Shown: positions 1 to 11,122, counted from the stretch's first letter. The stretch is 64,000 nt of DNA from Shinisaurus crocodilurus (GCA_021292165.1 CM037880.1:209648255-209712254), one strand, 5' to 3'. Made by a program: numbers and translations. The notes: generated by a model not told the origin, from the sequence alone.

Positions 1-46
1 GAGCCTACAAGGCTATCGAGTCCAATGCCCTGCTCAATGCAGGAAA
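1..46 (-). repeat. CR1 LINE 3'-end fragment
   Basis: The sequence matches, with few changes, the 3' terminal part of the CR1 copy at 46270-46318 (shared GCCTACAAGGC and CTGCTCAATGCAGGAA words). It is the end of a minus-strand CR1 cut by the window edge. Confidence 0.7.
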
Positions 47-57
47 CTAGAGGAGGG

Positions 58-122
58 GTCTCCCATCCAAGTAATAGCCAGGCGTGACCCTGCTTAGCTT
101 TCCAAGCTCACACAAGCTGAGC
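58..122 (-). repeat. 5S rRNA-related segment, probably SINE-borne
   Basis: Read on the minus strand it contains AAGCTAAGCAGGGTCACGCC followed by a diverged TTGGATGGGAGAC, which are words of the 3' half of 5S rRNA. It lacks the 5' half and is diverged, so it is a pseudogene or the 5S-derived part of a SINE rather than a 5S gene. Lizard genomes are known to hold 5S-derived Sauria-type SINEs. Confidence 0.5.
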
Positions 123-209
123 CAGCGTGAGCCACAGGCCTGTAGCCTATGGCACTTCCATGTAGCCTACGGCAAGGCTGGGCAGCCTTCCAGCTTGCAG
201 GTCTACTTT

Positions 210-231
210 AAACAAACAAACAAACAAACAA
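210..231. repeat. (AAAC)n microsatellite
   Basis: About five AAAC units. A SINE/LINE-like tail (GGAAAGGCAGTGTGCAAATTT, then AACAAACAAATAA) follows at 288-320. Confidence 0.85.
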
Positions 232-321
232 CCTAAAACCCCCAAGGTCATCTTGAGCACCATTTGCCACCTTGAGCATTATTTGGTGGAAAGGCAGTGT
301 GCAAATTTAACAAACAAATAA

Positions 322-857
322 GACCCACCAATTAGAGCCCAGTGCAAAATAGGAGCTTGAGAGGCAGTGGAGCAGACAAAGACTCAGAATTAAGGGACAG
401 AATACCTCCGTGCACATGCTCAGAGAAAGGATTTGTTTTCAGTAGCAGAACTCAGTACACAGTCCTTTCACACCAAAACCTGTTTCGGGTCCCCCCTCTC
501 CCCACAAAACTTTCTTCATTTCAGCAGCCTAATTTAGAAAGGCGGGGAGATGGAAGGAACTTTTTTGTTGTTGCTATTGTTAAACATTTGGGAGATGGAA
601 ACCTTTGCTAGTCTAGCTCTCCTGTTAGCCTGTTAACAGAAACTAAATAGCACTGGGTGCCTGGACAGCCTTGTAAGACTTGGTCCATGGCTTTCTGCCA
701 AAGTGCTGGTGCCGAAGCTACTCCAAAAACAAGTCTATTCTAACGATATAGTCCTTTATGTGTATTAATTATGTGTATTAATACACCTTAGAATCTTCCT
801 CCACTTCCATTTGTAAATAAGCCTCTGCTAAGTCTATTTTACACATTTTCTACGTAA
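322..857. other. No recognised feature
   Basis: Mixed-composition sequence. Its 89-codon frame (342-611) has no family features. I see no repeat or gene signal. Confidence 0.5.
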
Positions 858-1018
858 TCAGTGGCCCGCCAGGAACCCAGAAGCCACTTCCCCAGCTTGA
901 CTCGGGGGAACTTTAGTCGAACCGGGGAAGGGGTAAGCGGGATGGAGTTTGGGGGGGTCGAGCGCAGGTAGTCTGCTGGATTTCCACACCCTGAATGAAA
1001 TCCTCACACATCCCTAAC
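858..1018 (-). mobile_element. hAT-like non-autonomous element, TAGGGATGTGTG type
   Basis: The reverse complement begins TAGGGATGTGTGAGG and then aligns with the element at 9123-9300: both carry the CGACCCCCCCAAACTCC / CAACCCCCCCAAGCTCC block, a CTTACC...TTCCCCGGTTCG block and a CCGAGTCAAGCTGGG-like block. There are no coding regions. hAT assignment rests on the terminus type seen in related copies. Confidence 0.5.
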
Positions 1019-1951
1019 ATGATCACATTTGGTCATTTGCAAACATTTTCTGTGGACATGGTCTTGCGCTCATGTTCAGGGTTCTAACAGGGCAGGGTCA
1101 CATGTTTTTCAAGCAGAAGAGAAATTCTTGTACATTTCTATGATAATGCAAGGCAAATGGAAGTTGTGTTAATGTGCTTGAGAAAGGCAAATAACCCTCA
1201 GTGTTGTATACATTTGGGAGTCCTTTCTGCAGTCAGGGCAAAACTCCCATTGATTACAATGAATTCTGACATGTATATAGCTGAAACCCTGGGATCATTA
1301 AACTCAGTGGGTGTTTTGCATTGATTTTTGTTGGGCTTCCTAATGTATAGTATTTGCTTGAGCCTAGCCTCAAGACTTCTCAAGTCTGTTCAAGAGCTCT
1401 TCCTCATCTTCAGTAACCTCCTTGATTTGAACGCCTAATGTATCAAATTAATGAACTGGGAATTAACAAGTAATGGACTAGCAAATAAATTAAGTCAGAA
1501 AACTCCTTAGGATACTTTTTTGCTACAACCCAGTGACTGCTGCAGGTACTGGGGCCTTAGTACACATGATAATTTCTTCTGCTTGCCCCATTCATTTTAA
1601 AGGAGGGCCAGCCCTCAAGTATAAGAGCTCCACCTATGCTGCATTTATCACATGGACTTCTTGACAATGACATCTGAGTGCAATGTTTGAAAATGTTATA
1701 AAAATCTGAAGGCATTGCACGTTTCTGAAATGTGTTGGAGAAATTCAGCCCTCTCCCAAAGAAAATATTCACCAAACACCTCCCAACCCCCCAATTTTGC
1801 CATCTGCAACTGCGCATCCAGTTATAATACTGTTTATTATTATGCTAATATAGTTGAAGGACACAATTAGCTAGGCCCCTATTCCAGACAGTCTGGAATT
1901 TTCCTAATTTTTCCTTCTTCCCCTATTGCTTCTTTCATCCACCGAAATGAG
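1019..1951. other. No recognised feature
   Basis: AT-rich sequence with only short spurious frames. I see no gene or clear repeat. Confidence 0.5.
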
Positions 1952-1954
1952 TTA

Positions 1955-2074
1955 AGGCACAATCCTATAGCATGTTTACACAGAAAAGAGGCCTACAACT
2001 CCCAGCAAGGGTGACTGGGGCATGCTGGGAGTTGTAGGCCTTTTTTCTGTCTAAACATGCATAGGATTGTGCCT
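1955..2074. mobile_element. Harbinger-like hairpin MITE, family A
   Basis: A near-perfect fold-back element. The arms run from AGGCACAATCCTATAGCATG to the matching CATGCATAGGATTGTGCCT and it is flanked by TTA on both sides (1952-1954 and 2075-2077), the target size typical of PIF/Harbinger. The centre carries CTACAACTCCCAGCA in both orientations. Other copies: 12266-12380, 24515-24633, 36806-37010. Confidence 0.75.
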
Positions 2075-2129
2075 TTAGTGAATTAGTGGCTAGATTGACA
2101 ATGGGGACCAGAAGGTCTGAGCATATAAC

Positions 2130-2273
2130 AGCAATTCTGGCCAGCTTGCACTAGCTGCCTGTACGTTTCCAAACCCAGTTCAAGGTACTGGTTTTGACCT
2201 AGTGGGTCAAAAAGCTACTTGTCTATTGGGTGATACAGAAATTGAATGAATGAATGAATGAATGAATGAATGA
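2130..2273 (+). repeat. L2-type LINE 3' fragment with (GAAT)n tail
   Basis: TAGCTGCCTGTACGTTTCC and the next 40 bases translate to the L2-clade LPV.FQTQFKVLVLT-like block seen better in the L2 copies at 13.4 and 28.2 kb. It ends in a diverged '...TTGGGTGATACAGAAATTG' tail and a GAAT microsatellite at 2243-2272. Confidence 0.6.
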
Positions 2274-2482
2274 TGCTGAATCTCAACATTAATAGGTTTG
2301 TAAGCTGTATCAAGCAGGTTCATAATTCTTGGATGCATGCAGCCCTGACTTTGATCCAATGGACCTTAATATTTTTTTTGTAATTCAAACTGAGATTGAT
2401 TACAGAATAATTTTGTGCCTCCACAGTTTTCATGACTAAACAGCCGATGGAGGCCCTCTATCTAGAGATGCTTTCGATTTTA

Positions 2483-3070
2483 TAGGGATGTGGCCGAGCA
2501 GCCCATCGGACAGGAGCAAGGCCCGAACTGGGCCTGCTCGTGTCCGCGCGGGCTCTACCTGCAGGGTCTCGTAGTCCGCTGGTCCCATCGTGTCACTTCC
2601 GGTGCAGCGGAAGTGACGCGATGGGACCCTGCTCCATCGCGCTGGACCCCGCGCTCTGTTTTTGGCGGGGGAAACCTGGTTCCCCCCGCCAAAACTGAGC
2701 ATGGGCAGGGTCCAGCCTGGATGGAAGACACGACAGAGTCGGTGGCGGCGGAGGCGGCAGCAGCAGTGCGCAGGGATGGGACCCTGCGCAGGCTCAGTAC
2801 GTCGCGCGGGGGGTGCCGGTGCCGGATGTGACGCGATGGGACAGGCTTGGGCGGCTCGCAACGGAGAAGCGAGCCACCGCTGGATCAAGGTAGGCCCGCG
2901 CGAGCCCCGCATGGATGTGAGCAACGGGACCAGTGCAGGCGGCACGGGCTGCTCTCTGCGGAGCGTGAGGAGCCAGGTAGGCCCGCACTCGTCATGGAGA
3001 GCCCACGCGGGCATGAGCGGGCCGAGTTCTGGCCTCACTCGTGCCCGCGCGGGCAAAAGTTACATCCCTA
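2483..3070. mobile_element. GC-rich hAT-like non-autonomous element, copy 1
   Basis: Bounded by inverted ends TAGGGATGTGG and GTTACATCCCTA. The inside is CpG-rich with an internal palindrome around 2582-2630 (TCCCATCGTGTCACTTCCGG facing CGGAAGTGACGCGATGGGA). It shares the CCCGCGCGAGCCCCGC and GGCATGAGCGGGCCGA words with the copies at 20174 and 27172. Long open frames on both strands here come from GC bias. I could not find a matching 8-bp target duplication for this copy. Confidence 0.65.
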
Positions 3071-3454
3071 AAAATGAACTGAAATGATTTTCTCATACAT
3101 TTCTGCCTGTATCCTATGGTTCTTCAGATGCTGACTGTGATTGCTCGCTTACTTGCTGATTAAACTTAGCTGTCTCAAACAGCATTGCAATTGTGTTTTT
3201 GCTTGAAGTGAAATTTTGAGGTGGATCTCAAAACTTCTACTTATGTGAAATATTGAAGGATTTTTTTGAATGCAGCATAGAAACAGTAAGCATTAAGACT
3301 GTATCTCAGGGGAAATAATATGGTCTTCTATGCCTGGCATCAAAAAGCTAGTGGTTTGTAGCTCAGTGGTGTAGATTACATGTGTTAACTTATATACAGA
3401 TTCCTGGTTTATTCTCCAGCATCTCCAGGTGGGGTGAAGAAAGAATCCTGCATG

Positions 3455-3667
3455 TAGGGGTGGACAATTCACCTCGCAGTGGGTGTAGCGAGTCGAAATT
3501 GGCCTCGCTCATGCCCGCTGGAGGCTCGCGGGGACTTACCTGGTCCCTGGGGCGGCTCGCCTCTCCGCGCCGCTCAGAAGATCGAGGCTGGGGGGGCGCC
3601 GCCGGATCGAGGCAAGGTGGCGGTGAGGCGGCCCCCCCATAAGGTTTGTGAGTCATGACCACCACTA
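3455..3667. mobile_element. GC-rich hAT-like element, copy 2 (TSD CCTGCATG)
   Basis: Starts TAGGGGTGGACAATTCACC and ends TGACCACCACTA. It is flanked by perfect 8-bp duplications CCTGCATG at 3447-3454 and 3668-3675, the target size of hAT transposons. The site is inside a recognisable SINE, which confirms the boundaries. The inside shares GCCGCTCAGAAGATCGAG with copies at 40036 and 45125. Confidence 0.85.
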
Positions 3668-3709
3668 CCTGCATGAAACCGTGGTGAACCACTGCTAGTC
3701 AATGTAGAC

Positions 3710-3845
3710 CAGACTTCCCCAACTTAGTGCCCCAGATCTTTCAGATTTCAACTCCCATCAACCCCAGCCAGCATGACCAATAGTCAGGAATGCTGGGAGT
3801 TGTAGTGCAAAACATCTGGAGGGCACCAGGCTGGAAAAGACTGCT
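3710..3845. mobile_element. hAT-like hairpin MITE (TSD ATGTAGAC)
   Basis: Inverted arms: CAGACTTCCCCAACTTAGTG against CACCAGGCTGGAAAAGACTG, with CAACTCCCATCAACCCC facing GGAATGCTGGGAGTTGTAG. Perfect 8-bp duplications ATGTAGAC lie at 3702-3709 and 3846-3853, within the SINE. A relative is at 6195-6340. Confidence 0.8.
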
Positions 3846-4000
3846 ATGTAGACATTACCAAGTTGCGGTCGAAAAAGACGATTGACAATTTCCTCTTTTT
3901 ATAATTTTCTTTTTGTAATTTTATCCTGGAAGACAATCTTACTCGGTCACGAGTGATCACCTATTACTACTAGATGGATCAATGGTCTGACTTGTAGCAG

Positions 4001-5404
4001 AAAACAGCCCCCTAATTTTGTGGGGAATGAATTGACCTGTGAAAGAAAGTGGGGTGGCACTTTTAAGGGAAAAAATGGGTTTGCTGACAATTTTGTTTCT
4101 CAAATTTCTTTATATTCCTGACTGAAAAAAAGTTGAGATTATTATCTTTTTAAAGAACATTAGAGAAACCAAAACCGACAGATTTATCCATCCAGCTGCA
4201 GGGCTTTGAGTGCTTTGCTCTTAAAAGTCTGGGTCTGAATCCCTATGTATCCACCCATATCAGTGCTGAATTAGGGTTGCTACCTCTTTTTTGGCTTGCC
4301 AGAACTAGAAATCTTAGTTTTGTTCACAAAGTTATCTACCGCTTTTACATGATGTACTACACTATTGGATTCAGGCCTCCTGAAGTAATGAGTTCTGCAG
4401 GCTAACACAAGCTGTAGGGACACATTGCTTCCTTTCAAAGTCTTTCAATAGTATTTAATTAGTTTCTTAGAAAGACCTATTGTCCTCATGTATTGCTGTG
4501 CTGATTCTAAATGATTGGTTGATAATTTGTCAGCCTTCCTGAACCATAAACACCTATTTTTTTCAAGCAGTCTATTCTCCTACAGCAATCCCTACACGAT
4601 GCAAGCTAACTTTAAGGGTAGGTTTCCCCACAATTTCCTGGAGCTTTAAGAAAACATACCATTTGAGGAATTTTGTACTCTGAGTTGCATTTAGAATCCA
4701 GGATTTGGACAAAAAAAATCTGATTAAAGTAAAAGCAGAGAAATACTTCATATTTTTGTGTGATTTGCTTAGCTCTGCAATCAAATGTTCTTCCTCACTG
4801 AACCTAATCTTTTGGCCTGTATATGGTAATACCGTACTTATTTCAGATGACTTTTGGTGCAATGGCAACTTAATTGCCTACCATCTTATGGCTAATATTT
4901 ATTTTGCTGCTATTTGTTTATTTATTGTTTTTAAAAACGTTATTATGTTGTGCTGTACAAATTATTTTAAATTTGTTACTGTAATATTTTAATTAATTGT
5001 TGTTTTGGCTTGACTTGATTAGCTGCCTTGGGCATCTTAAAAGAAACATGCAGGAAATATTTTAATTGGTAATATATCCAGCAGCCACATCTATTTTTGT
5101 ACTGTACTGTAATATTGACATGTGGTGCCATAAATGAAGATGAGTAAAAATCCAAAGGAGTATGTATGAAATATTTTTAAAGACACAGTCTTCCTTTTGC
5201 TTTGTTGATTGCAAAGTACAGGAAAAAAACAAACCTTTAAAAATAATGAAGAAGGCCAATGAGTAGAAACATTCAATTCCCACAGGATCCCACTACCGTA
5301 GGATTGCATTCTTATATAGATAGTTGGGGTAAAAATGTTTTTTTTATTAATATGACATACTTTTTCACAGACTGAAAAATTATTCCTGCCCCTTTCCAGT
5401 CACA
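4001..5404. other. No recognised feature
   Basis: AT-rich DNA; short frames at 4572-4992 and 5062-5309 have no protein-family signs. I see nothing else. Confidence 0.5.
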
Positions 5405-5492
5405 TGCAAGCCTATGCATGTTTCCTCAGAGGTGGAAGTCCTATTGAGTTCATGGGGCTTACTCCCAAGTAAATGTACATAGGATTGCAGCC
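5405..5492. mobile_element. Harbinger-like hairpin MITE, family B
   Basis: Fold-back of CCTATGCATG against GTACATAGGATTGCAGCC with a centre of GGGCTTACTCCCAAGTAAATG, followed by TTA. The same family occurs at 23295-23388 and 50782-50868. The left arm is partly eroded. Confidence 0.6.
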
Positions 5493-6194
5493 TTATTGGG
5501 ATTTACTTACCGGTAGTAGCACTATCTTCAAATTAACTAAGCAGCACCTCCAAAGAGAACCAGTCTCCATTAGCAGCAGCAACAAGAAAAACACTGTTTT
5601 CTGACCCATACGTTATTATGAAACAGTGTGATGTATCTTTAAATGTTGTTTTCAAGATGCTACATCTTTACCAGTCTAACCACTGTTAATGTTAACTAGG
5701 TTTCTTCTACATCAGGCTTACCAAATTGACTACAATCCTGGTTGAAAACTCTGGTTAAGAGAAGAACCCCGATTGATTCGCCTTTGCCATGGTCACCACC
5801 AGGCCAGCACCAGGGGTTGGCATCACTGGGCACTTACAAAGGTCCACACTCCAGCACGGGGCACACACTGCTGACTCCCAGAGCCCTCTGTTCCTCCTGT
5901 TCCTTCTCCTCCTTGCTCTTGCTGCCTGTTTGCATGTCCACTCCATGTGTGTGAGCAGTGACAAGAGCAAGGAAAAGGAGCAACAAGCACCAATCGCCTT
6001 ATCTTCTCCTTGTGAGGAGTGGTGTGGATTGGATCCACAGGGAGAGGGCGGGCAAATGGGCAGTGGTGATAGAGACAAAAAAGGGAGCCAACACAGGGAA
6101 TGGGGCCCTCTGAGGGCATCTTGCCGAAGCCCCCTCCCAAAATCTGGAGCTGACGTTGGCCATGGCGAACGTCAGAGCAGATGCAATGTTAAAT
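5493..6194. other. No recognised feature
   Basis: Moderately GC-rich. The 163-codon frame at 5789-6280 runs into the repeat at 6195 and shows no conserved domain, so I do not call it a gene. Confidence 0.5.
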
Positions 6195-6340
6195 CAGTCT
6201 TCCTCAGGCTGGTGCCCTCCAGCTGTTTGGGATTACAACTCCCATCAGCTCTAGTCAGCATGGCCAATAGTCAGAAATGATGAATGTTCCAATGATGGAT
6301 AGTCCAAAGCATCTGGAGGGCAGCAGATTGGGGAAGGCTG
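6195..6340. mobile_element. hAT-like hairpin MITE (relative of 3710-3845)
   Basis: Arms CAGTCTTCCTCAGGCTGGTG and ATCTGGAGGGCAGCAGATTG...GGGAAGGCTG. The centre carries TACAACTCCCATCAGC and GCATGGCCAATAGTCAG as in the copy at 3710. No clean target duplication was found. Confidence 0.65.
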
Positions 6341-8608
6341 TTCTAAACCATGGCTGAAGTTGATGAAATAGGAAGAGGAGAATTAGCATCAGAGTGCGTG
6401 TTGTAGGGCTCATAATGTAGGAAGCCAGAATTACATCCACACTGGACTTTTGTATCAGATTCTTTCCTGTAAATTCACATATTAAAAACTATATAGTTGG
6501 TACATTAAAAAAAAAACACAAAACCCTGCAAGTCATGCCTGTTAGCTCTATGCCTTTAAGGAGAATTTTGTTTCTCTCTCACTTTCCGCATTTTTCCCAC
6601 CAAAAGGGGGGGGGACCCGGATAATTTCTGCACTCCAAGTTGGTTAGCTGCTCCTTAACATCACTGTCACAAAAAGTCAAAACTATTGCACGTAATTGCA
6701 AGTTTGCTGATTGCTGACACTTGTGACGGGTGCTATCTGCCAAACCATAAGCAGTTTTGTGTAATGTGCCTATTTATTAAATGTTGAGGTAGTTTTTATA
6801 GCTTAAAGCCACAAACGGAATCTTAAGAAGTGTGATGTGTAAAATATTTATTATTCAGAAATAAGCTTTTGAAGCTGTCAGAGATGGTTGTAACAATAAT
6901 ATTACCAGCATACTAAAGCCGTTTGTCTGGGACCAAGCCTGTCAGATATAAATAAATTTGACAAGCCAACGAAGCCCCTTCATATTGTCAGCTGCATTTT
7001 TTTTAAAAAAAAACAAACAAAAAAACCCTGTGAACTAACTATAAAACTCTATCTTAACCTCTTTTTCTGACATTCCTCAAAATCTACATGCTTTAACAAA
7101 GGAATTGATTTAGAAAATCCATAATGTATTTTCTAAGAGTGGAACCTAGGACTTAGCAGATCAGAGACATTCATGCTCAGCTCAGTCAAACTACCAATCC
7201 TGTTTGGTGATCAGGCCTGCCCTGCAGCCTCACATACTCCTTCCTCTCCCATTTTCCCTCTTGAATGCAGGTTCCCTGCCTTCACATCATGGTTTTCACT
7301 AACCATCATTTGCCGTGATGATGGCAAATGATCATTGCTTCCACTGTCGCCATTTCCCCCTAGAACTGTCCTCTTTCTTTAGCTTATTTTTAAATTTGCT
7401 TATTTATTTTCTTTTGCCATTGTCATCCTGCTGCATTACAGAGTTTTCTGTGTGGTCACCCAAGAGTTTTTAAGATCATGAGTTCAGCAAAGGTCTGAAG
7501 AGGGAGTCAACTGTACTTCTCTATCCTCCTCCATTCAACTTGGGGCCCTCAAATGTTAAGGGCTCCCAGTCACAAGGAGGAGCGTATGTGATTACATCTA
7601 GATCTCTTTTCAGAACTCCACCTGATGCAGGTTGGGGGATGGAGCCAGATGGGTGTGCAACCTCAAGAACTGGACAAGGAGACATATCCCACATGGAGGG
7701 CCAATGCCTTAACTTGACGTAATTGAAGAGTAGATTCAGTGGGATTGCTTGAGAAAACTAGTAATAGAATGACCAGTTGCCAGAAAGAAATGAGCAACCA
7801 TGTTGGCTGACTATGCCTGAATGCACACAAGAAATATCGGCAGGAGGAAAAAGAGGGATACCTGCTCATGTTTATTCTTTCTACAGCTACGTCTATGGGC
7901 TCAGGAAGGTGAGAAGTTATGTGTGATAGGTATTGTCATCCATGTGTATGTGGTTAACCTGACAAAACCCAGGATCTGATATGATTGGATGCTTCTTTCC
8001 CCATGCCAATTAGTACCCCCACCCTGTGAACATTATCAAAATGGGATACATTGAACATGCTTTTGTCTCTTTGGCCCTGAAGATCACTGCTTAATTGTTT
8101 TAGCCTCCAGAAGAGTCCCATGTAACTACCATGAATGCAAGGATGCTCTTCTTCTTTATGTGAGTGCTGAACTAGCTTACAGACTGTATCCATATAATGC
8201 TAGTCAGAAATTATGTTTTTAAGGAGTCACAATATTATCTGCATGGAACGATATTAAGCTGAAAAGCTAAAAAAAGTAAAATAAATGTATTATTAAAGGC
8301 TACCTGGCTTTCTATACAAAATTATTGTATTCTTTGAGGGAACTATGTTTTCAAACGTTTCCACCACATTTTTCTGAAAGCAAAATTTGAAGTAAATTCA
8401 GAGACAAAACATCTGAGGAACTTTGAAGGAACATAAAAGAATTTAGCAAAATATCCTAAAGGGTGTTTGTAAATATAGCCTAATGCAACATTTTGGAGCT
8501 CTGTGGCCCACTTTGCTAAAATCAATAGCTGCTTTAAAAAGGTCATAATGACAATTTGTTGCACATCACCTTGATGGATTTTAGCAGATAACGCTGTACC
8601 TAAGTGTT
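6341..8608. other. No recognised gene or repeat
   Basis: AT-rich DNA with a G run at 6606-6613 and a small fold-back near 7300-7332 (CATCATTTGCCGTGATGATGG). Frames are short and lack family features. Confidence 0.5.
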
Positions 8609-8622
8609 CATTATTATTATTA

Positions 8623-8654
<32 letters not shown>

Positions 8655-8657
8655 ATT
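8609..8657. repeat. ATT/TTG microsatellite
   Basis: ATT units followed by imperfect GTT units. Confidence 0.8.
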
Positions 8658-8997
8658 AAAATAGCATTAGAGCTTTTGCATAACTTAGGTGAAAGTCATC
8701 ATGCAATGACAATATATGAGTGGCTTATCACCTACCAACTGACATGGTATGAAAGAATAATGTGTCATGCTCCTGGATTCAACATTTAATCAATACTATA
8801 ATCTTTGTGTAGAGTAGATTGCAGGTAATTTCACAATGCAGTAAGTTTTTATTGGGATGGGAGCGTAGGGATGTATGAGAAATTAGTTTCAGTTAATTTT
8901 TATCAGGATTTACCTAGTTTGCACCACCTGGACTGAAAACGAAATTGAACACTATCTGCAGTCAAGGTCTGTGCATTTCTAAACTTTCAGTATGATT

Positions 8998-9103
8998 TTT
9001 TTTTCTAATACTTTATTTAAATTTTTAAATAACATACAAAATAACATACATTTAATAACATTTAAATAACATACAAAAAAGGGGGGAAACACATACCAAT
9101 ATA
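8998..9103 (-). repeat. LINE 3' tail (L1-like), minus strand
   Basis: Read on the minus strand it is AT-rich 3' UTR ending in an AATAAAG polyadenylation signal and a short A tract. The 9-bp word AGTATGATT lies on both sides (8989-8997, 9104-9112), as expected of a retrotransposition target duplication. Confidence 0.5.
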
Positions 9104-9115
9104 AGTATGATTATA

Positions 9116-9354
9116 TTCCAGCAGGGATGTGTGCGGAGCTCAATCAGGGGGTGGAAGCGGGGTGAACTCACCCCACTCAACCCCCCCAAGCTCCACGCAA
9201 CTTACCTTTCCCCGGTTCGGCACAAGTCCCCTCGAGAGGAGCCAGGGAAAGGAACTTCCAGGTCCCGGTGCTACATTTTTAATGTAAATACCAGGGAAAA
9301 CCACCTTAAAATGGCCACGATTTGCTATTCGCTGCAGTTTTAAGGTAGTTTACC
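9116..9354 (+). mobile_element. hAT-like non-autonomous element, TAGGGATGTGTG type
   Basis: Begins CAGGGATGTGTGCGG and aligns with the reverse complement of 858-1018 (CTCAACCCCCCCAAGCTCC, CTTACCTTTCCCCGGTTCGG). A third AGTATGATT follows at 9355-9363. Non-coding. Confidence 0.5.
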
Positions 9355-9363
9355 AGTATGATT

Positions 9364-9770
9364 TATGGTCCCCACAAAAAAACGCATTTGATGGCATGTG
9401 TACTTTTGAAAAATGGACACAAACATGTTTTAATCAATGCAAGAAGAATGTGTAAATTTCAAAGATGAATACAACTGATGCATACATTTAGAAAAAATAT
9501 GCACAAAAATATGCATGAATGACTGTGAACAGAAAGAAAAAAAAGAACACAGTCTGATACAGACATGTGCTTCGAGATGAAATTTGGAGAACTTTATAAC
9601 GAACCTGAGTTTTGCTTGTATGCACATCCCTTCACTGAAGTTCCAAACCAAAGCTTACTGAAGTCATTTCATTTCCTTCAGGGAGAAAAAGTTTGTTCAC
9701 CTGAAGAAAGAACTGAAGCTAGCAAAAACCCACATCAGTACACCTAGTGAGTGCACAGCAGACAGGTATG
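9364..9770. repeat. AT-rich MITE-like repeat (TGCATTTTT family)
   Basis: Many words like ATGTGTACTTTTGAAAAATG and AAATATGCACAAAAATATGC are shared in style with 11640-11880, 39400-39700 and 60257-60780. It probably began at 8866 (TAGGGATGTATGAGAAATTAG) and was split by the insertions at 8998-9354. Confidence 0.4.
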
Positions 9771-9970
9771 AACATATTATATGAAGCTGCCTTATATTGA
9801 GTGAAGCCATTGCACTGCTTATTCTAATAGTTAGCAGCTCTGTAAGACCTCAGCCAAAGTATGTCCTCCTAACTATGTACAAACTGGAGATCATTGGCAT
9901 AATTCGGACTGGATTTGCAGAGTTGGATTTCCTGATAGTTGTAGGCTTCCATAATGTCAATCAACACCAT

Positions 9971-10378
9971 TTTAAGAACATAGGAAGCTGACTTACACTG
10001 ACTGGGGTCACAAACACAATAAGCCATGGTGGCTTATAAGCCATGTTTGTTTCCAGGGTGGCTTGCCGTGTTGTCTGAACCTGGCTAGAGTGGCTCGTGC
10101 ATGGTTAACGAACCACGCTGCTGGGTTCAGACAACATAACAAGCCATTCTGAAACAAACATGGCTTATAAGTCACCATGGTTTATCCTATTGTGTGTGAA
10201 CCCAGTCACTGAATCAGACCATTGGTCCATCTAGCCCAGTATTGTAGATGCTGGCTGGCAGTGGCTCTAAAAAAGTTTCAGGAAGGGAATCTTTCCAACC
10301 CTACCTGGAGATGCCAGGGATTGTACCTGGGACTTTCTGCATGCAAAACATGTGCTCTATCACTGAGACACAGCCCCT
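9971..10378 (-). repeat. tRNA-derived SINE, minus strand, split by a hairpin MITE
   Basis: The 3' end AACATAGGAAGCTGACTTACACTGA (plus-strand view) is followed, after the insertion, by ATCAGACCATTGGTCCATCTAGC, then CTACCTGGAGATGCCAGGGATT, and ends at the tRNA-like head GTGCTCTATCACTGAGACA. Same family as 3352-4000. Confidence 0.8.
10002..10206. mobile_element. Hairpin MITE family C (TSD CACTGA)
   Basis: Long inverted arms: CACAATAAGCCATGGTGGCTT facing CATGGTTTATCCTATTGTGT, with an inner pair TTGTCTGAACC and GGGTTCAGACAAC. Flanked by CACTGA at 9996-10001 and 10207-10212 in the SINE. Related elements lie at 16395-16600 and 41912-43604. Confidence 0.75.
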
Positions 10379-10448
10379 ACAGTTTTCTTTAAAAAGTTTG
10401 CCTTTCAATAAAATAAACATTAAAGAGATGCAGATATGTTCTCTATAT

Positions 10449-10546
10449 CCGAGTTCTCCAACCTTGGGTCCCCAGATGTTTTTGGCTGGGGCATGCGGGG
10501 AGTTGTAGGCCAAAAACATCTGGGGACCCAAGGTTGGAGAACACTG
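10449..10546. mobile_element. hAT-like hairpin MITE family E (TSD CTCTATAT)
   Basis: Almost perfect palindrome: TTCTCCAACCTTGGGTCCCC facing GGGGACCCAAGGTTGGAGAA, centre GCATGCGGGGAGTTGTAGG. Perfect 8-bp duplications CTCTATAT at 10441-10448 and 10547-10554. Other copies: 19012-19133 and 29877-29992. Confidence 0.85.
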
Positions 10547-10559
10547 CTCTATATCATCA

Positions 10560-11120
10560 CAGTTATATCACAAAGATGAGCGATGTGATTAGATACAAGA
10601 ATTTTACGGACTTTCAATTAAATCTATTAATTTAAAAAGTTTGGCTCCAACTTCATACATCATCTCACTCTGTGAATGTTCTGTGTGTGTCAGGCAGAGT
10701 CCCAAGGAGCCTTTCTTCACCACTGACCCATGAATGATATGCAGAGTGGTAATTATAATATTTGTTAAACACTATCCCTTAGGAATGTCTCCCTAGCTTT
10801 GACCCATGAAGGGCACACACAGGGATAATTTAGTTACAGTTCTCTTCAGACCTAACTCAAAAACACCAGGTATGTGGAAAAAATTGGCCAACACATAGGT
10901 CTCTTCTATTATTGTGTTCTCCAATTAAATCACATCTGTGTTTAACAGATCATGACATTTTAGTAAGAATGTTAACAATATCATTTGAAAGAAATGAAGA
11001 CTATGTTAGTTTCCTAAGCCCATGCTTAGGAATGGCATGATAAATGGCAGCTTTTTTGCTTTACCAATCTGAGAGCCAAGATAAGCCCAAACCACTGTCT
11101 ATATCAATTAATGTGGGTAG
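10560..11120. other. No recognised feature
   Basis: AT-rich sequence, no gene or repeat seen. Confidence 0.5.
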
Positions 11121-11122
11121 GG

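Larger units (their letters stand above)
3352..4000 (+). repeat. tRNA-derived SINE, broken by two hAT-like insertions
   Basis: It starts with a tRNA-like A box (TAGCTCAGTGGTGTAGA at 3359). GATTCCTGGTTTATTCTCCAGC is a decayed B-box region, and CATCTCCAGGTGGGG plus GAAAGAATCCTGCATG form the SINE body. The body resumes at 3668 (CCTGCATGAAACC...CTAGTCAATGTAGAC) and again near 3969 (CTAGATGGATCAATGGTCTG). The insertions are at 3455-3667 and 3710-3845. Minus-strand relatives lie at 9971-10378 and 40483-40672. Confidence 0.75.

Noticed and set aside
58..122. 5S rRNA gene
   Set aside because: Only the 3' half is recognisable and it is diverged.
2436..3056. 206-codon minus-strand frame
   Set aside because: Lies in the GC-rich hAT-like element; overlapping frames on both strands and no conserved domain.
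3359..3410. True tRNA genes in the SINE heads (also 10340-10378, 40640-40672)
   Set aside because: The A/B boxes belong to repeated SINE bodies and do not give a full cloverleaf or acceptor stem.
5789..6280. 163-codon frame with a Leu-rich stretch resembling a signal peptide
   Set aside because: Runs into a hairpin MITE, has no family match I can see, and overlaps equally long antisense frames.
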